26,429 nucleotides of DNA from Candidatus Woesebacteria bacterium (lineage in GTDB: Bacteria; Patescibacteriota; Microgenomatia; UBA10105; UBA927): positions 1 to 26,429 of the forward strand of contig JAGVFE010000093.1 of the NCBI GenBank assembly GCA_020057765.1, given 5' to 3'. Positions within the stretch are counted from its first letter, which is position 1. Each line of letters opens with the position of its first letter. This document shows, piece after piece, positions 1 to 6,885 of this stretch. The notes below the pieces were generated by a model, which was not told the origin of the DNA, searched no databases, and saw only the letters and a program-made list of their open reading frames with translations. The translations under genes and the position numbers were made by a program.

Positions 1-885
1 CCCATGTACGTGTATGGTAGAGAATTTTCCGCTGACATAGACAAGCGCTGCGATTGTCCGAAAGCCATTTATGAGCTTGAGGATTATTCCACGCGTCCGG
101 TAGGGTACGTGCGCGAAGCACGAAAAGACGTCATCGGCATACTTTTGCGTGATCTGCTGCAAAAAGCACTGGGCGTATCGCCATCGAAATACTGGGGGCA
201 GCTATTCCAAATGTTATTGACCGAGATCAACGAGAAACACGTATTGGCCTATATGCACGACTCCGGCACACAGAAAGCACTCGAAAGCTTTAACCTAGGG
301 GGCCGCATCATGACGGCGAGCGAAACAGCCACCCTTCTCAAATACAAAGAAGGGAACGGGTGGGACTATATCCACCTTAACAATAGCAATATGGCTGGGG
401 CCAAGTCCAACATGTTTGTGAGCCAAAAGGTAACAAAAGACGTGACTGTGAATGGCGATGGTACTGCAATGACGAAACTGACCGTTGATTATAAAAACCC
501 ATATCCAGGAAGCGATTGCGGTTTGGAAAGCGGTGGTCTCTGTCTCAATGCGCCGCTTCGTAATTGGGTACGTGTTTATGCGCCAAGTGATAGTAAACTG
601 GTTGATAGCAAAGGAACGATTTCGCCAAAGGACAGTAAAGCAGTTCCGATGGACACCTACACAGGTTTAGGCAAGACGGTATTTGAAGGATTTCTCATCA
701 TTAATCCGTTGGGAACGGCAAAACTTGAGTTAACCTATTCTTCGCAGGTGAAATCAGCAGACGGCAAGTATCGCCTGCTTATCCAAAAACAGTCTGGTAC
801 GGACAAAGATGAATGGACGATCAAACTCAACGGGAAAGAACGAAAAAAGTTTCCTCTCCAAACCGACACCGAACTGGTCCTATAA
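1..885 (+). CDS. DUF4012-family protein, C-terminal part (5' end outside window)
   Basis: The reading frame is already open at the left edge, so this is the 3' portion of a larger gene; the ATG at position 4 is probably internal. The visible ~294 residues resemble the C-terminal part of DUF4012 proteins, which are common in CPR and Gram-positive bacteria: a segment about a protein 'mother' domain ends with AYMHDSGTQKALESF, followed by DYIHLNNSNMAGAKSNMFV and a beta-rich tail starting TKDVTVNGDGTAMTKLTVDY. The family is usually membrane-anchored or secreted and its function is unknown; involvement in the cell surface is only a guess. The tail has two cysteines (CGLESGGLC) that could form a disulfide outside the cell. 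It ends three bases before recO, so the two are likely cotranscribed. Confidence 0.75.
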   Translation, partial: PMYVYGREFSADIDKRCDCPKAIYELEDYSTRPVGYVREARKDVIGILLRDLLQKALGVSPSKYWGQLFQMLLTEINEKHVLAYMHDSGTQKALESFNLGGRIMTASETATLLKYKEGNGWDYIHLNNSNMAGAKSNMFVSQKVTKDVTVNGDGTAMTKLTVDYKNPYPGSDCGLESGGLCLNAPLRNWVRVYAPSDSKLVDSKGTISPKDSKAVPMDTYTGLGKTVFEGFLIINPLGTAKLELTYSSQVKSADGKYRLLIQKQSGTDKDEWTIKLNGKERKKFPLQTDTELVL

Positions 886-888
886 ATC

Positions 889-1440
889 ATGTCCACCGGC
901 AGATTCTATACGGTTGAAGGAATAGTCCTTAAGCGAAAGAATAGTGGAGAAGCAGACCGCATCATTACGTTGTTTACCAAAGAAAAGGGCAAACTTGTGG
1001 TGACAGCAAAGGGCATCCGCCGAATCACAAGTAAACGCGCACCACATTTGGAAGTATTTAGCCGCGGAAGACTCCTCCTTCATCGCGGCCACTATCGGGA
1101 TACCATTTCAGAAATTGAGCCGCTTGCTACGTATGCGGACTTGCGAAATCATCTTGGGCGGGTCAGCGTTGCGTACTATCTTTGCGAAGTTATTGACGTA
1201 CTTTTGCCGGAACAGCAAGAGCACCGGGATGTCTATAGTCAATTAACTCAGGCGCTGGTCATCCTTGATCGCGGCAATCCTGCGGATGATTATATACAAG
1301 TATTTACGGAGAAGTTATTGATTTTGCTTGGATTTTTGTCTGCACAGCGGCGTTTGTCAACCGAAGAAGTGCTTGCATACGTTGAACAGTTGACAGAGCG
1401 CAAGTTGCGGACACGAAGGTTGTTGCTTCAACTAGCATGA
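889..1440 (+). CDS. recO: DNA repair protein RecO (short form)
   Basis: RecO loads RecA onto SSB-coated single-stranded DNA together with RecR in the RecFOR pathway. The N-terminus, YTVEGIVLKRKNSGEADRIITLFTKEKGK, is the typical RecO OB-fold start, and the following stretch with AKGIRR and the helical part DLRNHLGRVSVAYYLCEVIDVL fit the family. The protein is 183 residues against roughly 240 in most bacteria. It ends in the middle of the C-terminal helical domain and has no CxxC zinc site. The gene starts three bases after the preceding stop and has no clear ribosome binding site, so it may be translated by coupling. Its last 13 bases overlap the end of the convergent coiled-coil gene. Confidence 0.85.
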   Translation: MSTGRFYTVEGIVLKRKNSGEADRIITLFTKEKGKLVVTAKGIRRITSKRAPHLEVFSRGRLLLHRGHYRDTISEIEPLATYADLRNHLGRVSVAYYLCEVIDVLLPEQQEHRDVYSQLTQALVILDRGNPADDYIQVFTEKLLILLGFLSAQRRLSTEEVLAYVEQLTERKLRTRRLLLQLA

Positions 1441-1724
1441 TGGCCGCCAAGATGGATGTCTTCAAGTTTTTTTACCCGTTGCGGAAGTTTTTGTTCGAAG
1501 TGTTCCTGTGATTCATCAAGAAGACTGGTAAGTGCAGTTTTTGCGAAATCTGCAAATTCTACTAAGTCATTAATTTTTTTGTTCGCTGAATCTGCAAATT
1601 CTACAAGATTGGCGAGTGTCGGCTTAGCGTAAGCGATAAATTCATTGACTGGTTTGAGCTTTTCGTTTAGTTTTCCGTCAATAAGCTCTTTGATTGCCTC
1701 TAGATCATCTTGGGTTAACTTCAT
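1428..1724 (-). CDS. small coiled-coil protein of unknown function
   Basis: A 98-residue acidic/basic helical protein beginning MKLTQDDLEAIKELIDGKL. I do not recognise a named family, but small coiled-coil proteins with an opening of this kind (a short helix ending in a 'DGKL/ESL' step, then long heptads) are frequent in CPR genomes. The middle contains LVEFAD twice, 14 residues apart, with matching 16-base DNA repeats at 1547-1562 and 1589-1604, which indicates an internal duplication of two heptads. A GTG at 1745 would give seven more residues. I prefer the ATG at 1724 because a consensus promoter places the transcription start exactly on it. It converges on recO, overlapping by 13 bases. 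Function unknown; structural or oligomeric role inferred only from the coiled coil. Confidence 0.7.
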   Translation of the reverse strand: MKLTQDDLEAIKELIDGKLNEKLKPVNEFIAYAKPTLANLVEFADSANKKINDLVEFADFAKTALTSLLDESQEHFEQKLPQRVKKLEDIHLGGHHAS

Positions 1725-1730
1725 GTTTTG

Positions 1731-1759
1731 ATCATAGAGTTTCACCCATTGGTTGTCAA
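1731..1759 (-). promoter_or_regulatory. sigma70-type promoter for the minus-strand coiled-coil gene, leaderless start
   Basis: On the minus strand TTGACA (1759-1754, perfect -35) and TATGAT (1736-1731, 5 of 6 for -10) are separated by exactly 17 bases. The base seven positions after the -10 is the A of the ATG at 1724, so the mRNA would have no leader. No Shine-Dalgarno sequence precedes either start candidate, which agrees. Confidence 0.75.
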
Positions 1760-1769
1760 TGCATCCATC

Positions 1770-1778
1770 TGATACAAT
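1770..1778 (+). promoter_or_regulatory. extended -10 promoter for glyS
   Basis: TGATACAAT matches the extended -10 form TGnTAnAAT. A start about seven bases later falls near 1785, two bases before the ATG at 1787. There is no Shine-Dalgarno sequence. The only -35-like sequence, TTGTCA at 1753-1758, is too close (14 bases), so the extended -10 probably acts alone. The element sits next to, and partly shares sequence with, the divergent minus-strand promoter. Confidence 0.5.
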
Positions 1779-1786
1779 TTTTTTAT

Positions 1787-3070
1787 ATGGGAATGATGGA
1801 CGACATAACGGCTCTGGCCAAACGACGTGGATTTATATACCCAGGCAGTGAAATTTACGGGGGAATCACTGGCTTTTGGGATTACGGACCGCTTGGGGTA
1901 GAGCTTAAGAATAATATTAAGCGACAATGGTGGCAGGCGATGGTCTACGAGCGGGAAGATGTCGTGGGACTTGATGCAGCAATTGTGATGAATCCTGCAG
2001 TGTGGGAAGCATCGGGACACGTTTCCGGATTTACCGACCCGTTAGTCGAGTGCAAAACGTGTCATAAACGTTTTCGAGCAGATAAGCCAGAACAACTTGA
2101 ACAACACACGGCAGCCCATGATGGGAAATCCGAGTGGACAAATGCAAAGAAGTTCAACCTTTTGACAGAAGTACTTCTTGGAATTACGGAACCCAAGGAG
2201 TTGACCTATCTTCGCGGAGAGATAACACAGGGGGTGTTTGTCAATTTTAAGAACGTGGTTGACTCAACCCGGGTGAAAATCCCTTTTGGAATCGCTCAGA
2301 TCGGAAAAGCATTTCGCAATGAGATTACCCCGGGAAATTTCACTTTCCGAAGCCGCGAGTTTGAACAGATGGAGCTTGAGTATTTTATTAAACCTGATGA
2401 GAAAGAAGGGCAGAAAATTTTTAAATACTGGAAGGAAGATCGGATGAAATGGTATGTGTCGTTGGGCATGACAAAAACGAAGCTTCGGTTTCGAGAACAT
2501 GAACCGGACGAACGCGCACACTATGCGCAAAAAGCAGAAGATATCGAATACGAAGCCCCTTTCGGATGGAGTGAGTTTGAGGGGATTCACCATCGGGGAG
2601 ATTGGGATCTTTCCCGTCACAAATTGACCTACACAGATTCCCAATCCAATGAGGTTTACACTCCATGGGTCATTGAAACTTCTGGCGGGGTAGATCGGGC
2701 CACACTATTTTTCCTTGTCGATGCCTATGTGCAAGAGGAAAAGCGGATAGTCTTAAAACTTCACCCGAAACTTGCACCCGTGAAAGTCGCCGTATTTCCT
2801 TTGGTTGCCAACAAAGACACCATTATCGGGAAAGCTAAAGAGGTCTATGCGGTGCTCAAAAAGAAGTTTGTGACTGCTTGGGATGATCGGGGAAACATCG
2901 GGAAGCGCTACTTGTCCCAAGATGAAGTAGGTACTCCCTGGTGCGTGACGATTGACTATGATACGCTGGAATCTGATACGGTTACGGTTCGAGATCGGGA
3001 CACAACCAAACAGGATCGGGTTAACGTAAGTAAGTTGGTTGAATATTTCAGCTCGAAGCTGGAAGAGTAA
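1787..3070 (+). CDS. glyS: glycine--tRNA ligase (single-chain alpha2 type)
   Basis: Attaches glycine to tRNA-Gly. This is the class II, eukaryote/archaea-like dimeric enzyme, not the alpha2beta2 form. The start region AKRRGFIYPGSEIYGG and the following GFWDYGPLG are diagnostic. The insertion carries a metal-binding-like CKTC (C89, C92) with histidines just after. Motif 2 is FRNEITP (R177) followed by FRSREFEQME, and motif 3 is GGVDRATLFF (R304). The last ~100 residues (PVKVAVFPLV onward) are the anticodon-binding domain. At 427 residues it is a compact member. The frame is open to 1694 upstream, but homology begins at the ATGs at 1787, 1793 or 1796; 1787 is chosen because it lies just behind the extended -10. 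The next gene starts six bases after the stop. Confidence 0.92.
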   Translation: MGMMDDITALAKRRGFIYPGSEIYGGITGFWDYGPLGVELKNNIKRQWWQAMVYEREDVVGLDAAIVMNPAVWEASGHVSGFTDPLVECKTCHKRFRADKPEQLEQHTAAHDGKSEWTNAKKFNLLTEVLLGITEPKELTYLRGEITQGVFVNFKNVVDSTRVKIPFGIAQIGKAFRNEITPGNFTFRSREFEQMELEYFIKPDEKEGQKIFKYWKEDRMKWYVSLGMTKTKLRFREHEPDERAHYAQKAEDIEYEAPFGWSEFEGIHHRGDWDLSRHKLTYTDSQSNEVYTPWVIETSGGVDRATLFFLVDAYVQEEKRIVLKLHPKLAPVKVAVFPLVANKDTIIGKAKEVYAVLKKKFVTAWDDRGNIGKRYLSQDEVGTPWCVTIDYDTLESDTVTVRDRDTTKQDRVNVSKLVEYFSSKLEE

Positions 3071-3076
3071 TTTCCT

Positions 3077-3541
3077 ATGAAAAAGAAAAATTTTCTTATT
3101 GTTTGCGCGGTCATAGGTGTCATTGTCGTTGGCATCGTTGGACTTAAAGTGCTCTCTTGGCCAAAGAAACAGGCACCAACGTTTGTAGAAGAAACCCCGG
3201 TTGTGGAGCTGGAGCCGCTTGCAACATCGGTGGTTGTTGCTGTTACAAAAAGCAAAACGAAAGACAATACTCTCGTTTTGAGTATTTTTGGTTTGCAAAG
3301 CAAGCATACGGCCGTTGCCTATGAGTTAAGCTACGATAGCCAGGGCATTACACAGGGAGTAACGAGCAAGCCGATTGATATTGCCGGAAAAGACAGTTTT
3401 GTGCGGGATGACATTTATATGGGCACGTGCTCCAAAAACATCTGCCGTCCGCATCCAGGCGTCGAAAAAGTGTCGCTCGTCTTAGAATTTACCAGTGCCT
3501 CCGGCAAAAAGAGCCAATTCTCCAAAGACTTCGACCTCTAG
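3077..3541 (+). CDS. membrane-anchored protein of unknown function
   Basis: A 154-residue protein with a positively charged start (MKKK), a single hydrophobic helix at about residues 5-27, then a soluble part presumably outside the cell. I do not recognise a family. The soluble part contains a cysteine pair, GTCSKNIC, and the sequence KVSLVLEFTSASGKK, and looks beta-rich, somewhat like a small immunoglobulin-type fold; this is an impression, not a match. A purine-rich GGAAGAG at 3061-3067 could serve as a weak ribosome binding site about nine bases before the ATG. It follows glyS by six bases and is probably cotranscribed with it. It is the last gene before the mraZ regulatory region. Confidence 0.7.
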   Translation: MKKKNFLIVCAVIGVIVVGIVGLKVLSWPKKQAPTFVEETPVVELEPLATSVVVAVTKSKTKDNTLVLSIFGLQSKHTAVAYELSYDSQGITQGVTSKPIDIAGKDSFVRDDIYMGTCSKNICRPHPGVEKVSLVLEFTSASGKKSQFSKDFDL

Positions 3542-3560
3542 TCTCTTTCAAGTTTTTTTT
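3524..3560 (+). terminator. possible weak intrinsic terminator after the 3077-3541 gene
   Basis: AAAGACT (3524-3530) can pair with AGTCT plus TT (3540-3547) with one bulged C and a 9-base loop, followed five bases later by eight T residues (3553-3560). The stem is short and A/T-rich and overlaps the end of the gene, so efficiency is doubtful. Position between two transcription units is the main support. Confidence 0.3.
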
Positions 3561-3567
3561 ATTTGTC

Positions 3568-3655
3568 GTGAAATGGGGATGTGAAATGGGGTATTGACAT
3601 GGCGTGAAAGATGGGAGAGTATGGATAAAGATGGAAAGAAGTGGTAGACTTGGGC
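3568..3655 (+). promoter_or_regulatory. probable MraZ operator: array of eight TGG(G) boxes
   Basis: TGG boxes start at 3574, 3587, 3600, 3612, 3622, 3632, 3642 and 3651. The first intervals are 13, 13 and 12 bases, the next three exactly 10, and the last 9. GTGAAATGGGG occurs twice (3568-3578 and 3581-3591) and again with one inserted base at 3604-3615. MraZ is known in several bacteria to bind direct repeats with TGGG or GTGG cores about 10 bp apart just upstream of its own gene. The boxes cover the predicted promoter at 3622-3650, which would fit autorepression. Confidence 0.7.
3622..3650 (+). promoter_or_regulatory. candidate mraZ/dcw promoter with leaderless start
   Basis: TGGATA (3622-3627, 4 of 6 for -35) and TAGACT (3645-3650, 4 of 6 for -10) are 17 bases apart, and the TGG at 3642-3644 makes an extended -10. 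Seven bases past the -10 is 3657, the A of the mraZ ATG. A consensus TTGACA at 3594-3599 lies further upstream but has no good -10 at the right distance. No Shine-Dalgarno sequence is seen before mraZ. Confidence 0.45.
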
Positions 3656-3656
3656 A

Positions 3657-4058
3657 ATGAAGTTATTCCTTGGGGAGTATGACCATGCTTTAGACGATCG
3701 GGGCCGTGTAACGCTCCCGGCAAAGTTACGGCAAGAGATTGACGAACGGGAAGTGGTACTAGCGAAGGGGTTTGACCCATGTATATTCGGCTTTGATAAA
3801 GGAAGTTGGGAGCACGAAGCAGCCAAACACCTAGAGATACCTGTTACAGACGAAAAGGCACGGAATTTACGAAGGTATTTGTTTGCGGGAGCCCAAAAGG
3901 TAGAGGTTGATAAGCTTGGACGCATACTCTTGCCTGCCCAGCTCAAGGAATACGCCAAAATTGCCCGGGAGGTAGTCATCATCGGTGCGGGAGATCACTT
4001 TGAAATTTGGGATAAAGCCAAGTGGAGGCAGCACGCTGCTACGCTGACCGGCGTATGA
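3657..4058 (+). CDS. mraZ: transcriptional regulator MraZ
   Basis: DNA-binding regulator that heads dcw clusters and binds repeats upstream of itself. At 133 residues it has the two expected SpoVT-AbrB-like halves. The first contains FLGEYDHALDDRGRVTLPAKLR (residues 4-25) with the conserved DxxGR, and the second VDKLGRILLPAQLKEYA (from about residue 82) with the same DxxGR. The ATG at 3657 gives the canonical short lead before FLGEY. It overlaps rsmH by four bases (ATGA). The final box of the TGG array ends two bases before the start codon, so the protein probably controls its own cluster. A hairpin at 4047-4077 includes its stop codon. Confidence 0.95.
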   Translation: MKLFLGEYDHALDDRGRVTLPAKLRQEIDEREVVLAKGFDPCIFGFDKGSWEHEAAKHLEIPVTDEKARNLRRYLFAGAQKVEVDKLGRILLPAQLKEYAKIAREVVIIGAGDHFEIWDKAKWRQHAATLTGV

Positions 4059-4077
4059 GTACATTCCATACGCCGGT
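4047..4077 (+). promoter_or_regulatory. perfect 11-bp inverted repeat enclosing the rsmH start codon
   Basis: ACCGGCGTATG (4047-4057) is exactly complementary to CATACGCCGGT (4067-4077), with a 9-base loop. In RNA this stem would contain the rsmH ATG (4055-4057) and two bases of the mraZ TGA. Ribosomes terminating mraZ would have to open it, which suggests translational coupling. It is not followed by a T-run, so it is not a terminator. Confidence 0.6.
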
Positions 4078-4906
4078 ATTTTTGAAAGAGGTGATAGAAG
4101 GATTAAAGGTAAAAGAAGGAGGGAAATACATTGATGCAACGATAGGCGGAGGAGGACACGGGGTGGAAATAGTCAAACGGGGTGGGAAATTGTTGGGAAT
4201 TGATGCGGACTCGGATGCATTAGAGTTTGCTAAAGAGAAGTTGGAAGTGAAATTAATACACAGAAATTTTAGAGATATAGAACAGATAGCAAAAACGAAT
4301 GGATTTGAGAAAGTCGATGGAATATTGTTTGATCTTGGCGTGTCGAGTCATCAACTTGATACACCCGCGCGCGGATTTAGTTATCGGTTTCCTGATGCGC
4401 CGCTTGATATGCGCTTGAGTGACACCACGAGCGTGACGGCGTCAGATATAGTCAATACCTATTCGGAGGAGGAACTTTATGAAATTTTTGCACGATTTGG
4501 TGAGGAACAGTTGGCTCGGCCACTTGCTCACGCTCTTGTGGGCGCCCGTCATATGAAAGCAATCGTCACAACCGGTGATCTCATAAACGTCATATCCCGT
4601 CTGGTATCGGATCAAAATCACCTGTCTGCCACTCTCTCGCGTATTTTCCAGGCCATCAGAATCGTCGTCAACGATGAATTAGGGGCTCTCAAGGCTGGTT
4701 TGGCCGGAGCGGCACATATTTTGCAGCCGGGTGGCAGAATTGCCGTCATATCCTTTCACTCGTTGGAAGATAGGATTGTTAAACAATTCCTGCAGGGTGC
4801 TTCTTGGACAGCGGTGACTAAGCGCCCAATGGTTGCCTCAGATGACGAGGTAGCACGCAATCCACGCGCTCGAAGTGCAAAACTTCGGATTGGAGAAAGA
4901 TTATGA
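4055..4906 (+). CDS. rsmH: 16S rRNA (cytosine1402-N4)-methyltransferase RsmH
   Basis: SAM-dependent methyltransferase (formerly MraW) that acts on C1402 of 16S rRNA. Visible motifs are HTPVFLKEVIEGL at the start, the SAM loop DATIGGGGHG (residues 27-36), LGIDAD, GILFDLGVSSHQLD with the following RGFSYRFPDAPLDMR, SRIFQAIRIVVNDEL and ISFHSLEDRIVKQF near the end. At 283 residues it is slightly short for the family (about 310). The frame is open to 4022, but the ATG at 4055, in ATGA overlap with mraZ, gives the expected N-terminus. The first ~90 codons are strikingly purine-rich, with several ATA and AGA codons, compared with the rest of the gene. Confidence 0.95.
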   Translation: MSTFHTPVFLKEVIEGLKVKEGGKYIDATIGGGGHGVEIVKRGGKLLGIDADSDALEFAKEKLEVKLIHRNFRDIEQIAKTNGFEKVDGILFDLGVSSHQLDTPARGFSYRFPDAPLDMRLSDTTSVTASDIVNTYSEEELYEIFARFGEEQLARPLAHALVGARHMKAIVTTGDLINVISRLVSDQNHLSATLSRIFQAIRIVVNDELGALKAGLAGAAHILQPGGRIAVISFHSLEDRIVKQFLQGASWTAVTKRPMVASDDEVARNPRARSAKLRIGERL

Positions 4907-5190
4907 AACTTATTCGACTCATCAGTACCCTCCTGCCTGCCGCCGGACTCGTGCTCATTCTTTTGCAATTGGTCGTCAGCAACCAACTCGCCGGGGCGGG
5001 TAAAAATACACTTTCTTTGGACAAAACCATTATATTATTGCAATCGCAAAATGAATTGCTGCGTCAGCAGGTGGCTGCACAAACGTCTCTCATTGCAATC
5101 GAAGTGAAAGCCAAAGAGCTCGGTTTTGCCACATCTCTTTCTACGATCGCCCTGCCTCCTCCCGATGTGGCATATAACCGTCCTCAATAG
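4903..5190 (+). CDS. ftsL: FtsL/DivIC-like septum protein
   Basis: A 95-residue single-pass protein in the position where ftsL lies in dcw clusters. A hydrophobic helix at about residues 8-27 is followed by a coiled-coil stretch with regular leucines and glutamines (LLQSQNELLRQQVAAQ) and a proline-rich tail. This layout fits the FtsL/DivIC bitopic proteins, which scaffold FtsQ and activate the FtsW-FtsI synthase. Sequence conservation in the family is weak, so the call rests on layout and context. The ATG overlaps the rsmH stop (ATGA), and GGAG at 4892-4895, seven bases upstream, is a plausible ribosome binding site. The next gene starts four bases after its stop. Confidence 0.75.
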   Translation: MKLIRLISTLLPAAGLVLILLQLVVSNQLAGAGKNTLSLDKTIILLQSQNELLRQQVAAQTSLIAIEVKAKELGFATSLSTIALPPPDVAYNRPQ

Positions 5191-5194
5191 TTAA

Positions 5195-6868
5195 ATGATA
5201 CGTATCTGGTCTGTTTTCTCTCTCTTTCTGGTTTTTTTTGGCGTTATTATCACGCGTTTGTTTTACTGGCAAGTCGTTTCTGCTGAAGACCTCCAGCGAA
5301 AGGCTGCCTCACAGTATTATTTAGAATTTACGCTTCCGGCCACGCGCGGCGATATCCAGACATCTGACGGCAAGCCGGTTGTGATGAATCAGCCGGCATA
5401 TTTGGTATTTGCCGAACCCCGCAATATCAAAGACGTACGAACTTTTTCCCGGCTCGTTGCTCCGATCCTTAAAAAAGAACCGGCAGACATTGAGGCTCAA
5501 CTGACGATTGCGGATCGCGTATGGATTCCGCTTGGACGGAAAGTAGAGACTGCCGTTGCTGATGAACTCAGAAATCTCAAACTAATCGGGTTGGGTTTGG
5601 AAAAAGAATCGAAACGGTATTATCCCGAAAGCTCGATGGCTGCTCAACTGATGGGTTTTGTCGGTTCCGACGAGAACGGACGGGACAAAGGCTACTTTGG
5701 TCTGGAGGGCTATTACGATCGTGAGTTGCGCGGCAAGGATGGCAAAATTCAGCTGGAAAAAGATGTACGGGGTGCTCCGATCTTAGTAGGAGAGTCCAAG
5801 CGCGTTGAGCCGGAAAACGGCAGAAGCCTTGTTCTTTGGCTTGATCGGGTGATTCAGCACTCGGCAGAGGTGCGGCTCAAGCAAGGTTTGGAAAAATACG
5901 GGGCCAAAGAGGGCACGGTTGTTATCTTGGATCCCAAAACCGGCGGAGTCTTGGCGATGGCGTCCTACCCTAACTATGACCCGTCTGCCTTCGGCGATTT
6001 TGCCAAGGAACTGTATAAAAATCCCGTCGTAGCAGGGTCCTATGAACCCGGATCTACATTTAAAACGCTTGTGATGAGCGCAGGTCTTGACGAAAAAGAA
6101 GTGACTCCCTCAACAATTTTTGACGAAAGCGGCCCGGTTCCGATCGGTGAATACACCATCCGTACATGGAATAACCAATACCATGGTCCTATCTCGATGA
6201 CAAAAGTGATTGAGCATTCTTCCAACGTGGGCATGGTGTTTGTGGGAAAAAAGCTTGGGAAAGACCGATTGCTCAAGCATGTTCATCAGTTTGGGTTCGG
6301 GGTACCCACGGATATTGATTTGGAAGACGAAGCATCTGCTGATTTGCGGCCGGATAAAGAGTGGCACGAGATTGATTTGGCAACGGCATCTTTTGGACAA
6401 GGTATAGCCGTAACGCCAATCCAGATGGCCCGGGCAGTTGCTGCCCTAGCCAACGATGGATGGCTTATGGAGCCGCGGGTGGTAAAAGAAGTGGTTGACG
6501 CCAAAGGAAATCGAGTCACTATTAAGCCAAAAAAGCTCAAACAAGTGGTCAGTTCCGCCACAGCCCACGTGATGGCCGAGATGTTGGTTGCGGCTGTGGA
6601 CAATGGCGAGGCCAAATGGGCCAAACCAAAGGGCTATCGGATAGCCGGAAAAACGGGCACCGCCCAGATTCCTGTGGCTGGCCATTATGATGACAAAAAG
6701 ACGATTGCCTCTTTTGTCGGTTTTGCGCCTGCAGATGACCCTAAGTTTGTCATGCTTGTGACCCTTCGCGAACCGACGAGCTCTCCCTGGGGCTCGGAAA
6801 CCGCCGCCCCGCTCTTTTTTGCGATTGCCAAGGACATTTTTCGCTATTGGGGCATACCTCCGCAATAA
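5195..6868 (+). CDS. ftsI: septal penicillin-binding protein (class B transpeptidase)
   Basis: Cross-links peptidoglycan stem peptides at the septum as partner of FtsW. A signal-anchor helix spans about residues 7-24. The PBP dimer domain begins with TLPATRGDIQTSDGKPV. The transpeptidase domain shows STFK with catalytic S287 and K290, SSN at 342-344 and KTGT at 486-489, so all three active-site motifs are intact. At 557 residues it is within the normal range, and I see no PASTA repeats. It sits between the ftsL-like gene and murE, as ftsI does elsewhere; an elongation-type PBP2 is less likely given this neighbourhood. A promoter for murE lies just past its stop. Confidence 0.93.
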   Translation: MIRIWSVFSLFLVFFGVIITRLFYWQVVSAEDLQRKAASQYYLEFTLPATRGDIQTSDGKPVVMNQPAYLVFAEPRNIKDVRTFSRLVAPILKKEPADIEAQLTIADRVWIPLGRKVETAVADELRNLKLIGLGLEKESKRYYPESSMAAQLMGFVGSDENGRDKGYFGLEGYYDRELRGKDGKIQLEKDVRGAPILVGESKRVEPENGRSLVLWLDRVIQHSAEVRLKQGLEKYGAKEGTVVILDPKTGGVLAMASYPNYDPSAFGDFAKELYKNPVVAGSYEPGSTFKTLVMSAGLDEKEVTPSTIFDESGPVPIGEYTIRTWNNQYHGPISMTKVIEHSSNVGMVFVGKKLGKDRLLKHVHQFGFGVPTDIDLEDEASADLRPDKEWHEIDLATASFGQGIAVTPIQMARAVAALANDGWLMEPRVVKEVVDAKGNRVTIKPKKLKQVVSSATAHVMAEMLVAAVDNGEAKWAKPKGYRIAGKTGTAQIPVAGHYDDKKTIASFVGFAPADDPKFVMLVTLREPTSSPWGSETAAPLFFAIAKDIFRYWGIPPQ

Positions 6869-6870
6869 AG

Positions 6871-6879
6871 TGGTATAAT
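6871..6879 (+). promoter_or_regulatory. internal promoter for murE, leaderless start
   Basis: TGGTATAAT is a perfect extended -10. Seven bases after it is 6886, the A of the murE ATG, so the predicted transcript has no leader. No convincing -35 is seen at 16-18 bases. It lies in the 17-base gap between ftsI and murE, one of the few real gaps in the cluster. Confidence 0.65.
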
Positions 6880-6885
6880 TTACGT

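Noticed and set aside
881..889. TATAAA just before the recO ATG as a promoter
   Set aside because: It ends only two bases before the ATG, so transcription would start inside the gene; the sequence also includes the stop of the previous gene, and no -35 is seen.
1694..1786. N-terminal extension of glyS from the ATG at 1694
   Set aside because: It overlaps the minus-strand coiled-coil gene and both promoters, and the 31 residues do not resemble GlyRS.
3594..3599. TTGACA upstream of mraZ as the -35 of the main promoter
   Set aside because: No fitting -10 occurs 16-18 bases downstream; the nearest candidates are poor, while a better-placed pair lies at 3622-3650. Still possible as a secondary promoter.
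6446..6865. 139-codon open frame on the minus strand inside ftsI
   Set aside because: It lies fully within a well-conserved gene, shows no known motifs and has the composition of a complement shadow.
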